Assembly (NCBI GenBank): GCA_023512255.1
Contig: JAILZY010000027.1
Span: 1-42,423 of the forward strand
Direction: 5' to 3'
DNA length: 42,423 nt
DNA from: a bacterium
Lineage (GTDB): Bacteria; SZUA-182; DTGQ01
Shown: in pieces, positions 18,098 to 27,545 of the stretch
How positions within the stretch are numbered: the stretch's first letter is position 1
Layout of the letters: every line of letters starts with the position of its first letter
The notes under the pieces: generated by a model
What the model was told of the DNA's origin: nothing
What the model saw: the letters and a program-made list of their open reading frames with translations, nothing else
The model's database searches: none
Made by a program: the position numbers and the translations under genes

Positions 18098-19521
18098 GAG
18101 CATCTCTCCTTGACCGCGGTAATAATTTCGGGGCCAAGTTTCCAGATATCCCCGGCCCCAAGGGTCAGGACCATATCGCCTGGCCGGACCATCCGAGCAA
18201 CCAGAGGCGGAATCTCTTCCTTATCAGCGATGTAGCGCACATCTTGGTGGCCGCTTCGTCTGACCCCTTCGACCATAGCCAGGGCATGAACCCCCTCGAT
18301 CAGATCTTCTCCAGCCGGATAGATATCGGTGATGATTAGGGTATCAGCCTGAGCAAAGGCAAGAGAGAAATCAGCCAGCAGATCCCTGGTTCTGGTATAG
18401 CGATGAGGCTGGAAGATAACGATCAGCCTTCGGCTCAACTCGCCGCCGTCTTCCTCAGCAGCGGCTAAAACCCCTTTGGCCGTAGCCAGGGTTGCCCGAA
18501 TCTCTGCCGGATGGTGTCCGTAATCATCAACCACATAGGTAGCTCCTATCTTAGCTTTGATTTGAAAACGCCGCATCGCTCCCTGAAAAAGAGAGAGACC
18601 CTCTCTGATCGTGCCGAATGGGATGCCGAGCTCAAGGCCAACTGCTACCGCAGCTAGGGAATTTGAAACATTATGGATGCCCGGCACATTCAGCAGCATG
18701 TGGCCAAGTTTTTGTCCCTTCCAGACTACCTCAAAGGAAGAGCACCATCCTCTGCTCTCAATACCTGTGGCTGTAACCTCTGCCTGAGCGCTGCTCAGCC
18801 CGTAGGTGATATACCGTTTTTGGATAGCGGAGACAAGAGCCTGAATATTCCCCTGATCCAGGCAGATAACTGCTGCTCCGTAGAAGGGTACCTTATTGAT
18901 AAACTCAAGAAAGGCAGCCTTTAATCTCTCCAGGGAGCCGTAATGGTCCATATGCTCCTCATCTAAGGTAGTAACCACAGCTAAGGCAGGAGCCAATTTC
19001 AAAAAAGAGCCATCGCTTTCATCCGCCTCAGCCACCAGAAACTCTCCTTGTCCCAGTCGGACATTGCTGCTACCCAGGCTCTCCAGCCTGCCGCCAATAA
19101 TAGCCGTAGGATCAAGGCCGCCGTGAGCGAGCATGGTTGTGATCATCGAGGTAGTAGTGGTTTTCCCATGCGTTCCGGCTACGGCAATGCCATACTTTGG
19201 GCGCATCAGCTCAGCCAGCATCTCCGCGCGGGGAATAAGGGGCACGGCCATATTGCGGGCAGCTACAAATTCCGGGTTATCCGGCCTTATGGCTGATGAG
19301 TAGACCACAACATCCGCAGAGCGGATCTGATCAGGGTGATGGCCGATCATCACCGAAATGCCGAGCCGCCGAAGATGAAGCGTGTTTTCCGATTCAACCC
19401 TATCTGATCCGCTCACCTGAAAGCCCTGCCTGTGGAGCAGCTCAGCCAGAGCACTCATGCCGATGCCGCCAATGCCGATGAAATGTATGTGTTTGATTTT
19501 CCAAAACATATCTTTTCTCAC
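18094..19521 (-). CDS. murC: UDP-N-acetylmuramate--L-alanine ligase
   Basis: MurC adds L-alanine to UDP-MurNAc, the first step of stem-peptide assembly. It has 475 residues. The N-terminal Rossmann-like motif HFIGIGGIGMSALAELL is at about 13-29, the Mur-ligase P-loop GTHGKTTTT is at 116-124, and the C-terminal domain includes VDDYGHHPAEI and VIFQPHRYTRT, both diagnostic of MurC. The start overlaps the murG stop by 4 nt and the end overlaps murB by 4 nt, so murG-murC-murB appear translationally coupled. Confidence 0.98.
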   Translation of the reverse strand: MRKDMFWKIKHIHFIGIGGIGMSALAELLHRQGFQVSGSDRVESENTLHLRRLGISVMIGHHPDQIRSADVVVYSSAIRPDNPEFVAARNMAVPLIPRAEMLAELMRPKYGIAVAGTHGKTTTTSMITTMLAHGGLDPTAIIGGRLESLGSSNVRLGQGEFLVAEADESDGSFLKLAPALAVVTTLDEEHMDHYGSLERLKAAFLEFINKVPFYGAAVICLDQGNIQALVSAIQKRYITYGLSSAQAEVTATGIESRGWCSSFEVVWKGQKLGHMLLNVPGIHNVSNSLAAVAVGLELGIPFGTIREGLSLFQGAMRRFQIKAKIGATYVVDDYGHHPAEIRATLATAKGVLAAAEEDGGELSRRLIVIFQPHRYTRTRDLLADFSLAFAQADTLIITDIYPAGEDLIEGVHALAMVEGVRRSGHQDVRYIADKEEIPPLVARMVRPGDMVLTLGAGDIWKLGPEIITAVKERCS

Positions 19522-20645
19522 CTTGCCCTTTGGTCAACCACCTTCAGGCACTCCTGAACGATCCTGGCCGCGGCCTCTGGTTTCCCAAGCCGCTTTGACT
19601 CCTGGCCCATGCGGGCCAGCCGCTCTGGCTGCTCCATCAGAGCCTGAATCCTGGCCCATAAACCAGTAGCCGTAAGCTCTTGCTCCAGAATCATCTCCGC
19701 TGCTCCTGCCCTGTGGAGCTCGGCGGCATTCATAGCCTGATGATTCCCAACCGCATAAGGGTAGGGAATCAAAATGGCGGGTTTGCCCATCATGGTAATT
19801 TCAGCCACTGTTGTGGCTCCGGCCCGGCAAACTATCAGGTCCGCGGATATGTAGGCTTCCATCATCCGGTAAATGAAGGGCAGGACAGTTGCCTTGATAG
19901 GGAATTTTTGATACTGTCGCTGGACCCAATCAAAATCCTCTTGTCCGCTCTGGTGGATAATTTGCAGCCGCTCGGCAAAAGCCGGGGAAAGGTTAGCTAG
20001 CCCTTCTAGTACCACTTCGTTAATCCTGTGCGCCCCCTTGCTTCCACCAAAGATCAGTAGGGTGAATTTTCCCTCCTCAAGGCCAAGCAGTGCTCGAAAA
20101 TCACTTCTCTGCCTATCCTTAGCCTCTGCCGGCATCTCCTGTCTGCGGACAGGGTTTCCGCTCAAGATAATCCTCTCCCTTGGCACAGATGGGAAAAACG
20201 ATTCCGTGCCCGCAAAGGAGATAAACACCCGCTCGGCCCACTTGGCCATTATTCTATTGGCTCTTCCTGGAATCAGATTCTGCTCCTGAATCACCAGCGG
20301 GACCTTGTGCCACCGCCCTGCTACGATCATTGGAACTGAAGGGTAGGCCCCAAGACCAATGATCAGCGCGGGGTGAAAGCTGTGCACCAGAGCGTTTGCC
20401 TGCCTTATGCTTAAGGCGAAAGAACCCACTGCCCGCACTGTACGCCAGGAAATCCCATGGAAGCTTTCAACCGCAAGTGCGGTGTATCTCCATCCTTCTT
20501 CGGATAAAATCTGCTGGTCGATCTTTCTTCGAGTGATGCAAAACATAATTTGAGCCTCCGGCCTCTGCCGCTGAAACTCCTGAGCAATAGCTACCCCAGG
20601 ATAGAGATGTCCGCCCGTGCCCCCGCCAGCTAGGATAATATTCAT
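19518..20645 (-). CDS. murG: Lipid II synthase MurG
   Basis: MurG is the GT-B glycosyltransferase that transfers GlcNAc to lipid I on the cytoplasmic membrane face, giving lipid II. It has 375 residues. The N-terminal G-loop AGGGTGGHLYPG is at about 6-17. The second domain holds LLIFGGSKGAHRIN and the UDP-GlcNAc-binding block DLIVCRAGATTVAEI, followed by KPAILIPYPYAVGNHQ. The ATG at 20645 follows a 355-nt spacer that carries a dispersed repeat, so transcription from ftsW must cross that repeat or restart. Confidence 0.98.
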   Translation of the reverse strand: MNIILAGGGTGGHLYPGVAIAQEFQRQRPEAQIMFCITRRKIDQQILSEEGWRYTALAVESFHGISWRTVRAVGSFALSIRQANALVHSFHPALIIGLGAYPSVPMIVAGRWHKVPLVIQEQNLIPGRANRIMAKWAERVFISFAGTESFFPSVPRERIILSGNPVRRQEMPAEAKDRQRSDFRALLGLEEGKFTLLIFGGSKGAHRINEVVLEGLANLSPAFAERLQIIHQSGQEDFDWVQRQYQKFPIKATVLPFIYRMMEAYISADLIVCRAGATTVAEITMMGKPAILIPYPYAVGNHQAMNAAELHRAGAAEMILEQELTATGLWARIQALMEQPERLARMGQESKRLGKPEAAARIVQECLKVVDQRAR

Positions 20646-21000
20646 AGGCTATCTTCTATAAGACTACACTTTTGCGGAAAATCTCTCCGTGCCTTGAACT
20701 TCTTGCCTTGAAATTCTTGAAAGTTATCTTTGAAGTTATCTTTCATACCAAACCAGTAAACTTTCATACCAACCCCCAGTAAAATCAAGGCCTTGAAGAA
20801 AAAGCGCCAAAGTAGAAAAAATGCCAAAGTATAGATTCCAAAGTATAGATTTAAGGTAATAATGGTGAAAATTAAGGTAATGGTTAAAATTTTTCATTTT
20901 TCTGATCAAACTTTCCCACTAAATCTGCCGAAAAGAAGATTAGGTGGATTTTACCTCGATGCTATGAGTTAATAAAAATATATAAATCATTATATATCCC
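20646..21000. other. murG-ftsW spacer, repeat-filled
   Basis: The gap breaks an otherwise tight cluster. It contains a dispersed-repeat copy (20674-20786) and short duplications such as AAAGTATAGATT at about 20825-20850. The minus-strand frame of about 60 codons across it encodes only repeat-derived sequence, and I do not regard it as a gene. Confidence 0.7.
20674..20786. repeat. Dispersed repeat, copy B
   Basis: The reverse complement of this segment matches window positions 1-74, with shared blocks GGTTTGGTATGAAAGATAA and CGCAAAAGTGTAG. Inside it TTGGTATGAAAG and AAAGATAACTT are duplicated in tandem, which accounts for its greater length. Confidence 0.75.
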
Positions 21001-22101
21001 TTATGTATGCTGAGAGATATTCAATAAAATTCCCGCAGTCAGAGCACTTATAATCAGCGAGGAGCCGCCGAAGCTGACAAAGGGCAGAGGCAGCCCCTTG
21101 GTCGGCAGCAGGTGAACCGTTACGCCCATATTGATCAGTGCTTGCAAACCAATCAAACAGGTAATCCCTAGAGCCAGAGAGCGAGCAAAAGGGTCTTTGC
21201 TCCTTTGACTGATCCTCAGGCCGCGCCAGATGAAAATGGCAAACAGGGCTAAAACAACCAGGGTGCCGACTAGACCTAGTTCCTCGCCGATAACGGAAAA
21301 AATGAAATCCGTATGCGCCTCAGGCAGATAGCCTCGTTTTTGAATTCCTTGTCCTAACCCAAGGCCAAACCAGCCACCAGCTCCCAGGGCAGAGAGTGAT
21401 TGAATGATGTGATATCCTGCCCCTTGCGGATCCTTCCAAGGATCTAAAAAAGCCTCGATTCTCTGCCGTTGATAGTCAAATATACGAATCATACCTATAA
21501 AGACGATCAGAGACAGAAGCCCAAAACCGATAAGATGTCGCTTCCTGGCTCCGGCGGCAAAGATCATGGCTATAGCTATAGCCACAACCAGAACACTGGT
21601 GCCAAGATCGGGCTGCTTCAAAATCAGTAAAAGAGAGATACTAAACACAATACACAGCGGGAGAAATATGGCCTTCATATCAGCAATCAGCGCTGATTTT
21701 TTGGTCAAAAAATGGGCTAGGTAAAGCAATAAGGCAAACTTGGCAAACTCTGCTGGCTGGAAACTGAAGCCGGCAAGCTTCAGTGCCCGAAGCGCCCCTC
21801 CAGCTCGCTTCCCCAGAAAGGGGATATAGACCAGGGTCAGCAAAATAAACGATGTGATTAGAATCACATAGCTCTTGTTTCGCCACCATTGGTAGGGAAT
21901 AGCCGAAGCAGCCAGGAGGACTATGATGGCTAGCCCCACATATAGAGCCTGTTTTTTAAGAAAGTAGAAGGATGACACCTGATAGCGCGATCCTTCAGCC
22001 ACCAGGGCGCTTGCACTGTAGACCATAACCAGTCCAAGCCCCATGAGGATCATCACGATCAAAAAAATAATCTGATCGCCTGCTCTACCTTTGCTGAGCA
22101 T
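21001..22101 (-). CDS. ftsW: SEDS-family glycosyltransferase FtsW
   Basis: FtsW polymerises lipid II into glycan strands at the septum together with the FtsI transpeptidase. The ATG at 22101 gives 366 residues. It overlaps the murD end by 17 nt and has GGAG 7 nt upstream; a far longer frame has no signal of its own. About ten membrane segments are visible. SEDS landmarks include MVYSASA in the first segment, LKQPDLGTS with the catalytic-region Asp, the AHTDFIFSVIGEELG loop, and the C-terminal LPLPFVSFGGSSLI. Presence in the dcw cluster favours FtsW over RodA. Confidence 0.97.
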   Translation of the reverse strand: MLSKGRAGDQIIFLIVMILMGLGLVMVYSASALVAEGSRYQVSSFYFLKKQALYVGLAIIVLLAASAIPYQWWRNKSYVILITSFILLTLVYIPFLGKRAGGALRALKLAGFSFQPAEFAKFALLLYLAHFLTKKSALIADMKAIFLPLCIVFSISLLLILKQPDLGTSVLVVAIAIAMIFAAGARKRHLIGFGLLSLIVFIGMIRIFDYQRQRIEAFLDPWKDPQGAGYHIIQSLSALGAGGWFGLGLGQGIQKRGYLPEAHTDFIFSVIGEELGLVGTLVVLALFAIFIWRGLRISQRSKDPFARSLALGITCLIGLQALINMGVTVHLLPTKGLPLPFVSFGGSSLIISALTAGILLNISQHT

Positions 22102-23473
22102 CCTTGATCTCCTGAACAAGCTGTTTGAAGACCTGGCCTCGATGGGCGTAGCTTTCAAACATATCGAAACTAGCACAGGCTGGAGAAAGCAGCACGGTAT
22201 CTCCTGGCAAAGCCAGGGAAAACCCCTGCTGCACCGCATCCCGGAAAGAATCAAACCGATAAACTGGCACAATTCCTTGAAAGAATTTCGCTACCTTATC
22301 CTTTGATTCGCCGATAGCCAAAATCCCCCTAACCCGCTCTCTGACCAGGGGAATAAGGGGATGATAGTCATTCTCCTTATCCCGCCCACCCAGTATAAGC
22401 CAGATCGGTCCGCAGACGGTCTCAATGGCTCGAACCACAGCATCCACATTGGTCCCTTTGGAGTCGTCAATAAATCGCACTCCTTTGATTTCAGCCACAA
22501 ATTCGATCCGATGAGAGAGCCCGCAGAATTCATCTATGCTGCTTTGGATTGCGGTCTGCTCAACTCCGCACAGCCAGGCGGCCAAAGCAGCGGCCAGGAC
22601 ATTCTGTCGGTTGTGCTCGCCGGACAATTTCATTCGGGCCAAAGAGCAAATAGGCTCCGATCGACCATCGAGGCAGACCACAGCCTCTGTCCCCTGAAGC
22701 CTTATTCCCTCCTCCTCGGTTGGCGCTGCATCATCGGTGCGGAAAAAGAGCAGTCTGCCTGCTCCTTGCCGTTTTTGGAGTAGGGTTGGCGTAGCTGGAT
22801 CTTTGGCATTAACTAGGGCAAAGTCTTCGGCAGTCTGGTTGGCAAATAGCCTGGCTTTGGCCTCAATATATGCATCCAAGGATGTATAGCGGTCAAGATG
22901 GTCCGGGGTGATGTTGAGCATGACTCCCACTCGAGGACAAAATCGGCGAATGACCTCAAGCTGAAAACTGCTCACCTCGGCAATGATAAACTCTGCCTCT
23001 GGATGTTCACAGACTAGGGGAGAGAGCGGGGTGCCGATATTGCCGCCGAGGATGAATTTTTTGCCGCTGCGGGTAAATATGTCGCCTAAGAGGGTCGTGG
23101 TCGTGGTCTTGCCGTTTGTTCCGGAGATGGCCAGGATCGGTGCCCGAGTTAGGGAAAAGGCCAGCTCCAGGTCATTAGAGATAGGAATGTTTCTCTTTTT
23201 TGCCTCTTCAAAGGCTGGCTGGCTGATCGGCACTCCTGGACTGACTAGGATAAGGTCCTGATCAAGGAAGGTCTCGATCCGGTGGGCGCCGAATTCTGCT
23301 CGAAGCGGATAGCCAGAAAGCTCGGCCAGGGCTGCGGAAAAATCACTTTCCGGCCTAAGATCATTAATCGTTACCCGCGCCCCCTGCTCAGCCAGCAGTT
23401 TAGCCAAGGCCACCCCGGTTTTAGCCAGGCCAACAATCAAAACTCTCTTTCCTTTGAATTCTGCAATCTGCAT
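22085..23473 (-). CDS. murD: UDP-N-acetylmuramoyl-L-alanine--D-glutamate ligase
   Basis: MurD adds D-glutamate to UDP-MurNAc-L-Ala. It has 462 residues. The N-terminal domain starts GKRVLIVGLAKTGVALAKLL. The P-loop SGTNGKTTT is at 117-125, followed by GGNIGTPLS (residues that position the substrate), and NITPDHLDRY. The C-terminal domain holds FIDDSKGTNVDAV and LILGGRDKENDY, both typical of MurD. It lies 19 nt after mraY and overlaps ftsW at its 3' end. Confidence 0.98.
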   Translation of the reverse strand: MQIAEFKGKRVLIVGLAKTGVALAKLLAEQGARVTINDLRPESDFSAALAELSGYPLRAEFGAHRIETFLDQDLILVSPGVPISQPAFEEAKKRNIPISNDLELAFSLTRAPILAISGTNGKTTTTTLLGDIFTRSGKKFILGGNIGTPLSPLVCEHPEAEFIIAEVSSFQLEVIRRFCPRVGVMLNITPDHLDRYTSLDAYIEAKARLFANQTAEDFALVNAKDPATPTLLQKRQGAGRLLFFRTDDAAPTEEEGIRLQGTEAVVCLDGRSEPICSLARMKLSGEHNRQNVLAAALAAWLCGVEQTAIQSSIDEFCGLSHRIEFVAEIKGVRFIDDSKGTNVDAVVRAIETVCGPIWLILGGRDKENDYHPLIPLVRERVRGILAIGESKDKVAKFFQGIVPVYRFDSFRDAVQQGFSLALPGDTVLLSPACASFDMFESYAHRGQVFKQLVQEIKDAQQR

Positions 23474-23492
23474 ATTGACCTCTATTTTTGAG

Positions 23493-24569
23493 TTACCTCA
23501 ATTTCAGCGTGCTCAAGCTTATCAAGGCCAGGATAATGGAAATGATCCAAAAGCGCACAATGACCTTGGGCTCTGCCCACCCTTTCAGCTCGTAGTGATG
23601 GTGGATCGGAGCCATGTTAAAAACCCTCCGCCCACGCAGCCGGAAGGAGCAGACCTGAATGATCACTGATAAGGTCTCAATAACAAACAGACCACCAACA
23701 ATGGCCAGCAGCAGCTCATGCTTGGTGATAATAGCTACGGTCCCAAGGGCTGCCCCAAGGGGCAAAGACCCTGTGTCTCCCATGAAAACCTGAGCAGGAT
23801 AGGCATTGAACCACAGAAACCCAAGCCCAGCGCCGACCATGGTTCCGCAGAATATAGTCAGCTCACCCGCTCCCTTGACATTGATAATCATTAGATAATT
23901 GGCAAATGAGGCGTGACCGGCCAGATAGCTGATCCCCATAAAGGCCATAGCTGAAATGATGAGCGGTCCGATAGCCAACCCATCCAGTCCATCGGTCAGA
24001 TTAACGCCGTTGCAAGTGCCGACAATCACGCCTATGGCAAAGGGGATGTAGAACCAGGAAAGGTTTGGCCGGAAGTTTTTTAAAAATGGCACAGTAAGCT
24101 CACTGGTGTATGAATTGGCCGGGAAATAGTATAAATACAGGCTGATAGCCGCGGCCACCAAAATCTGGAGAGAGAATTTCAGCCGAATACTCATCCCCTT
24201 CTTTTTGCGCAGCTTCAGATAATCGTCCGCAAAACCGATTAGGCCAAAAGAAACCGTAGCCAGCAAAACTACCCAAACATAGCGGTTAGTCAAATCTGAC
24301 CAGAGCAGGGTAGGAACAATCAGGGCCAGGAGAATCAGAAGCCCCCCCATAGTCGGCGTGCCTGCCTTGAGCTGATGCCGCTGTGGCCCTAGCTCCCGAA
24401 TCGTCTCTCCGACCCGCAGGCGTCGAAGCCTGTCGATCAGCCACGGTCCCAGGAGAAATGAGAGCAGCAGCGCGGTCAGCATAGCATAAGCGGTCCGAAA
24501 GGTGATGTAGCGAAAGACATTGAATATAGAATACCGCTCATGGAGCGGATACAGCAAATGATAGAGCAT
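23493..24569 (-). CDS. mraY: Phospho-N-acetylmuramoyl-pentapeptide transferase MraY
   Basis: MraY attaches the UDP-MurNAc-pentapeptide to undecaprenyl phosphate, forming lipid I. It has 358 residues and about ten membrane segments. Catalytic and Mg-binding motifs are FADDYLKL (Asp115-Asp116), the [13 protein letters not shown] loop, [14 protein letters not shown], and the HHHYE segment near residue 330. It lies 23 nt after murF, and this small gap carries half of a tandem duplication. Confidence 0.98.
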   Translation of the reverse strand: MLYHLLYPLHERYSIFNVFRYITFRTAYAMLTALLLSFLLGPWLIDRLRRLRVGETIRELGPQRHQLKAGTPTMGGLLILLALIVPTLLWSDLTNRYVWVVLLATVSFGLIGFADDYLKLRKKKGMSIRLKFSLQILVAAAISLYLYYFPANSYTSELTVPFLKNFRPNLSWFYIPFAIGVIVGTCNGVNLTDGLDGLAIGPLIISAMAFMGISYLAGHASFANYLMIINVKGAGELTIFCGTMVGAGLGFLWFNAYPAQVFMGDTGSLPLGAALGTVAIITKHELLLAIVGGLFVIETLSVIIQVCSFRLRGRRVFNMAPIHHHYELKGWAEPKVIVRFWIISIILALISLSTLKLR

Positions 24570-24583
24570 AGTTTCAATTATCC

Positions 24584-24626
24584 ATCAGTAAATTAACGAC
24601 CATCAATCAGTAAATTAACGACCATC
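24584..24626. repeat. Tandem duplication spanning the murF stop codon
   Basis: ATCAGTAAATTAACGACCAT occurs at 24584-24603 and again, identically, at 24606-24625 (22-nt period). Because the period is not a multiple of three, the two copies are read in different frames: the upstream-in-gene copy codes for the last residues of MurF, and the other provides its stop. Confidence 0.95.
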
Positions 24627-26005
24627 TCCATTCTGGCTCCCCGAGAACCCTTAACTAGGACGCGATCATTCGGGGCCAGCAAGGTCTTCAAGGTTTCCGC
24701 AATCTGATTATGAGATAAGTCTGAAAAGATACAATTTTTGTCCATGCCATTGGCTAGGGCTTCTTCAGCTATCCAGTGGGCCAGAGGGCCGCAGGTGAAG
24801 AGAAAATCAATCGAATTGTGAGCTACTAGCCTCCCTATCTGACGATGAAACCGCTCGGCATCTGCACCCAGCTCAAGCATGTCTCCTAGCACTAAAATGG
24901 CTCTTCCTTCCCCCTTTTTGCTTTGAATCAGGGTATCAATGGCCGAACACATGGAAGCAGGATTGGCATTGTAGGCATCATTCATAATGATTGAACCATT
25001 TGGGCCTGCCAATCGCATCATTCTCATCGGGGGAAGCACTACCTGCTCAAGCCCCCGGCGGATATGCGAGAGGGGAATCCTCAGAGCCCGAGCTGCCGCG
25101 GCCGCAGCCAGAGCATTATACACATTGACCCGGCCAATCAGGGGAATAGTGATCTCCACTCTCTCTGCCCCTGTGCGGAGGGTAAAGGAGGTTTTCATCT
25201 CCTCCTGTCGGATGTTTTCCCCGCGAAGGTCAGCGCCCTCTGTGAGCCCAAAGGTGATGATACGTCTTCGGCGGCTAGCCAGTTTCAGGCAATAGGGGTC
25301 ATCTAGGTTGATGATAGCCACGGCTTCCGGCTTCATCTGGTCGTACAGCTCTCCCTTGGCTTGGCTGATCTTCTCCAGAGAGCCGAAAAATTCGATATGG
25401 GCTGGGCCTATATTGGTAATCAGGCCGACATCGGGCTGACAGATCTGGGTAAGCCGAGCGATCTCGCCAAAGGCGTTCATCCCTAACTCTAAAACCACTG
25501 CTTTTACCTCATCCGAGAGGCCGCACAGGGTTAGGGGAAGGCCGATAAGATTGTTGCGGTTCCCTTCGGTTTTCAAAACCTTTCCCTTGCAGGTCAAGAT
25601 CGAGGCCAGCATCTCTTTAGTCGTAGTCTTGCCGTTGCTTCCGGTTATGGCCACAAGGGGCACCGCTGAATATTGCTGACGAAGATAGCGGGCTGTCTCC
25701 TGAAGAGCCCAAAGCCGGTCCTTTACCCGAATCAAAACTCCCTCTTTTGGCCAATCGCCGGCAGGCAGGGTGAAATCTAGGCCGACCACTGCCCCGGCAG
25801 CTCCACGGCTCATCACTTCACCTACAAAAGCATGGCTATCGAACCGCTCTCCCTTCAGGGTCCAGAATAGCTCCTTCGGCCTGATGGTCCGAGAATCAAT
25901 GGACAGACCGGAAAAGGTTGCAGATCTTGCTCCTACAATTAACTCTGCCCCTGTAGCTGTAAGGATATCGTCAATCGTCAGACTCTTTTTAGCCAACTCG
26001 ATCAT
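24593..26005 (-). CDS. murF: UDP-N-acetylmuramoyl-tripeptide--D-alanyl-D-alanine ligase
   Basis: MurF adds D-Ala-D-Ala to the tripeptide precursor, completing the UDP-MurNAc-pentapeptide. It has 470 residues. The N-terminal domain has FSGLSIDSRTIRPKELF and LKGERFDSHAF, the P-loop GSNGKTTTK is at 122-130, and the C-terminal region shows IMNDAYNANPASM and LVLGDMLELG, hallmarks of MurF. The start overlaps the murE stop by 17 nt. The C-terminal VNLLIDGR lies in a duplicated DNA segment, so the last few residues may be recently altered. Confidence 0.98.
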   Translation of the reverse strand: MIELAKKSLTIDDILTATGAELIVGARSATFSGLSIDSRTIRPKELFWTLKGERFDSHAFVGEVMSRGAAGAVVGLDFTLPAGDWPKEGVLIRVKDRLWALQETARYLRQQYSAVPLVAITGSNGKTTTKEMLASILTCKGKVLKTEGNRNNLIGLPLTLCGLSDEVKAVVLELGMNAFGEIARLTQICQPDVGLITNIGPAHIEFFGSLEKISQAKGELYDQMKPEAVAIINLDDPYCLKLASRRRRIITFGLTEGADLRGENIRQEEMKTSFTLRTGAERVEITIPLIGRVNVYNALAAAAAARALRIPLSHIRRGLEQVVLPPMRMMRLAGPNGSIIMNDAYNANPASMCSAIDTLIQSKKGEGRAILVLGDMLELGADAERFHRQIGRLVAHNSIDFLFTCGPLAHWIAEEALANGMDKNCIFSDLSHNQIAETLKTLLAPNDRVLVKGSRGARMEMVVNLLIDGR

Positions 26006-27545
26006 TTCCCCCTCCGCATTCTGTGGCTTTGGCCAGGCTAGTGAGAATCTGCCTGGCTACCTGTCGGTCATCAAAAGGAATACAGCTCGATCCGATAATC
26101 TGATACTGCTCATGTCCTTTTCCTGCGATGAGGACCATATCATCCGTCTCAGCCCGAAGGAGTGCCTCTTTGATAGCCTGACGACGGTCAAGAATAAGCT
26201 CATACTTGGCCTTAGACTCACCCCTTTTGAGCACTGACCTTACCCCTTGCTCGATTGTCTGGGCAATAGCCGCAGGGTCCTCGCTGCGGGAGTTGTCCGT
26301 AGTGATAATGATGTAGTCGCTGAGTCTGGCCGCCACCTGGCCCATAGGAAAACGCTTGCTCTGATCACGATCGCCGCCGCAGCCAAAGACAGTGATAATC
26401 TTTCGTGGGGCAAGCTGTCGGGCTGTTTGCAGGAGATTTTGCAGAGCATCGGCCGTATGGGCAAAATCAACCACTACCCAAAAATCCTGTCCACAGTCAA
26501 TAGTCTCAAACCTCCCCGGCACGGCAACAGTGCGCTCAATCCCTTGACGGATATGCTCAAGGCTTATCCCTTCGGCTAAAGCCGCACCAATGGCGGCTAG
26601 GATATTGTAGACATTGTGCCGCCCGATCAGATGGCTTTTGATTTCCACTTCCCCAAACGGAGTGCGGGCCCAAAAGACAAGCCCTGAGCGTAAAACGCTA
26701 ATCCGTTCAGGTCTGATCGCTGCCTGCTCAGTATGACCATAGGAGATAACCTCTACCTGGCTATTTTTTTGAAAAATGGGAAAGCTTGGATCATCAAGAT
26801 TTAATACCGCAGCCTTAGGCTGTTTTTTCCCCTGGCCAAGCCCGCTGAACAGCCGCAGTTTGGCCTGGCGGTAATCCTCGAAGGTTTGGTGAAAATCAAG
26901 ATGATCGCCAGTAATATTGGTCAGTACTCCGACATCGAATTCACACCCCAAAACACGGCTCAGCACCAGTGAGTGCGAAGATACCTCAATCACGGCATAG
27001 CGACAACCCTGATCAACCATCTGCCGAAGGGTTCTTTGCAGATCCACGGATTCTGGAGTGGTTCTGTCTGAGGGTCTCTCCTCTCCCTTGATTCGGCAGG
27101 TTAGGGTATTGGTTAGGCCAACCGTATTCCCGGCTGCCTCAAGGATTGAGGCGGTCAGAAAACTAGTGGTGGTTTTGCCGTTTGTGCCGGTGATGCCGAT
27201 CAGCCGTAAATTCCGTGAAGGGTGGTGATAGAAGGCCGCAGACAAAAGCGCCAGGGCCTGCCTTGTGTCCCTAACCCCGATCCAGACCGCTGGCCAGCTT
27301 TCCTTGCCAGCAAAAGGAGGCTGCTTTATCGCTCGCTCCCTATCTACGACCACAGCCACTGCCCCCCGGCTGAGTGCATCCTCGATGTAGTCATGGCCAT
27401 CCTGGCAATAGCCCCTGATGCACACAAACAAAGATCCAGACACAACGCAGCGCGAATCCTGTGTAACCTTGGCTATGGTAGGATCGGCTGCCTCTCCCCT
27501 AACCTCTTTTTCAGGCAGAGCCGTCAAAAGCTCATGAAGTTTCAT
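25989..27545 (-). CDS. murE: UDP-N-acetylmuramoyl-tripeptide synthetase MurE
   Basis: MurE adds the third residue, meso-diaminopimelate or L-lysine, to the stem peptide. It has 518 residues. The P-loop ITGTNGKTTT is at 118-127. The residue-3 selectivity motif is DNSRSEDP (417-424), a variant of the DNPR motif of DAP-adding enzymes, unlike the acidic motif of lysine types. I therefore infer meso-DAP, with a Pro-to-Ser change noted. The start overlaps ftsI by 4 nt (ATGA), and the end overlaps murF. Confidence 0.97.
   Translation of the reverse strand: MKLHELLTALPEKEVRGEAADPTIAKVTQDSRCVVSGSLFVCIRGYCQDGHDYIEDALSRGAVAVVVDRERAIKQPPFAGKESWPAVWIGVRDTRQALALLSAAFYHHPSRNLRLIGITGTNGKTTTSFLTASILEAAGNTVGLTNTLTCRIKGEERPSDRTTPESVDLQRTLRQMVDQGCRYAVIEVSSHSLVLSRVLGCEFDVGVLTNITGDHLDFHQTFEDYRQAKLRLFSGLGQGKKQPKAAVLNLDDPSFPIFQKNSQVEVISYGHTEQAAIRPERISVLRSGLVFWARTPFGEVEIKSHLIGRHNVYNILAAIGAALAEGISLEHIRQGIERTVAVPGRFETIDCGQDFWVVVDFAHTADALQNLLQTARQLAPRKIITVFGCGGDRDQSKRFPMGQVAARLSDYIIITTDNSRSEDPAAIAQTIEQGVRSVLKRGESKAKYELILDRRQAIKEALLRAETDDMVLIAGKGHEQYQIIGSSCIPFDDRQVARQILTSLAKATECGGGNDRVG

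Noticed and set aside
20642-20827. Minus-strand frame of about 60 codons before murG
   Set aside because: It translates only the dispersed repeat and its duplications and overlaps the murG start.
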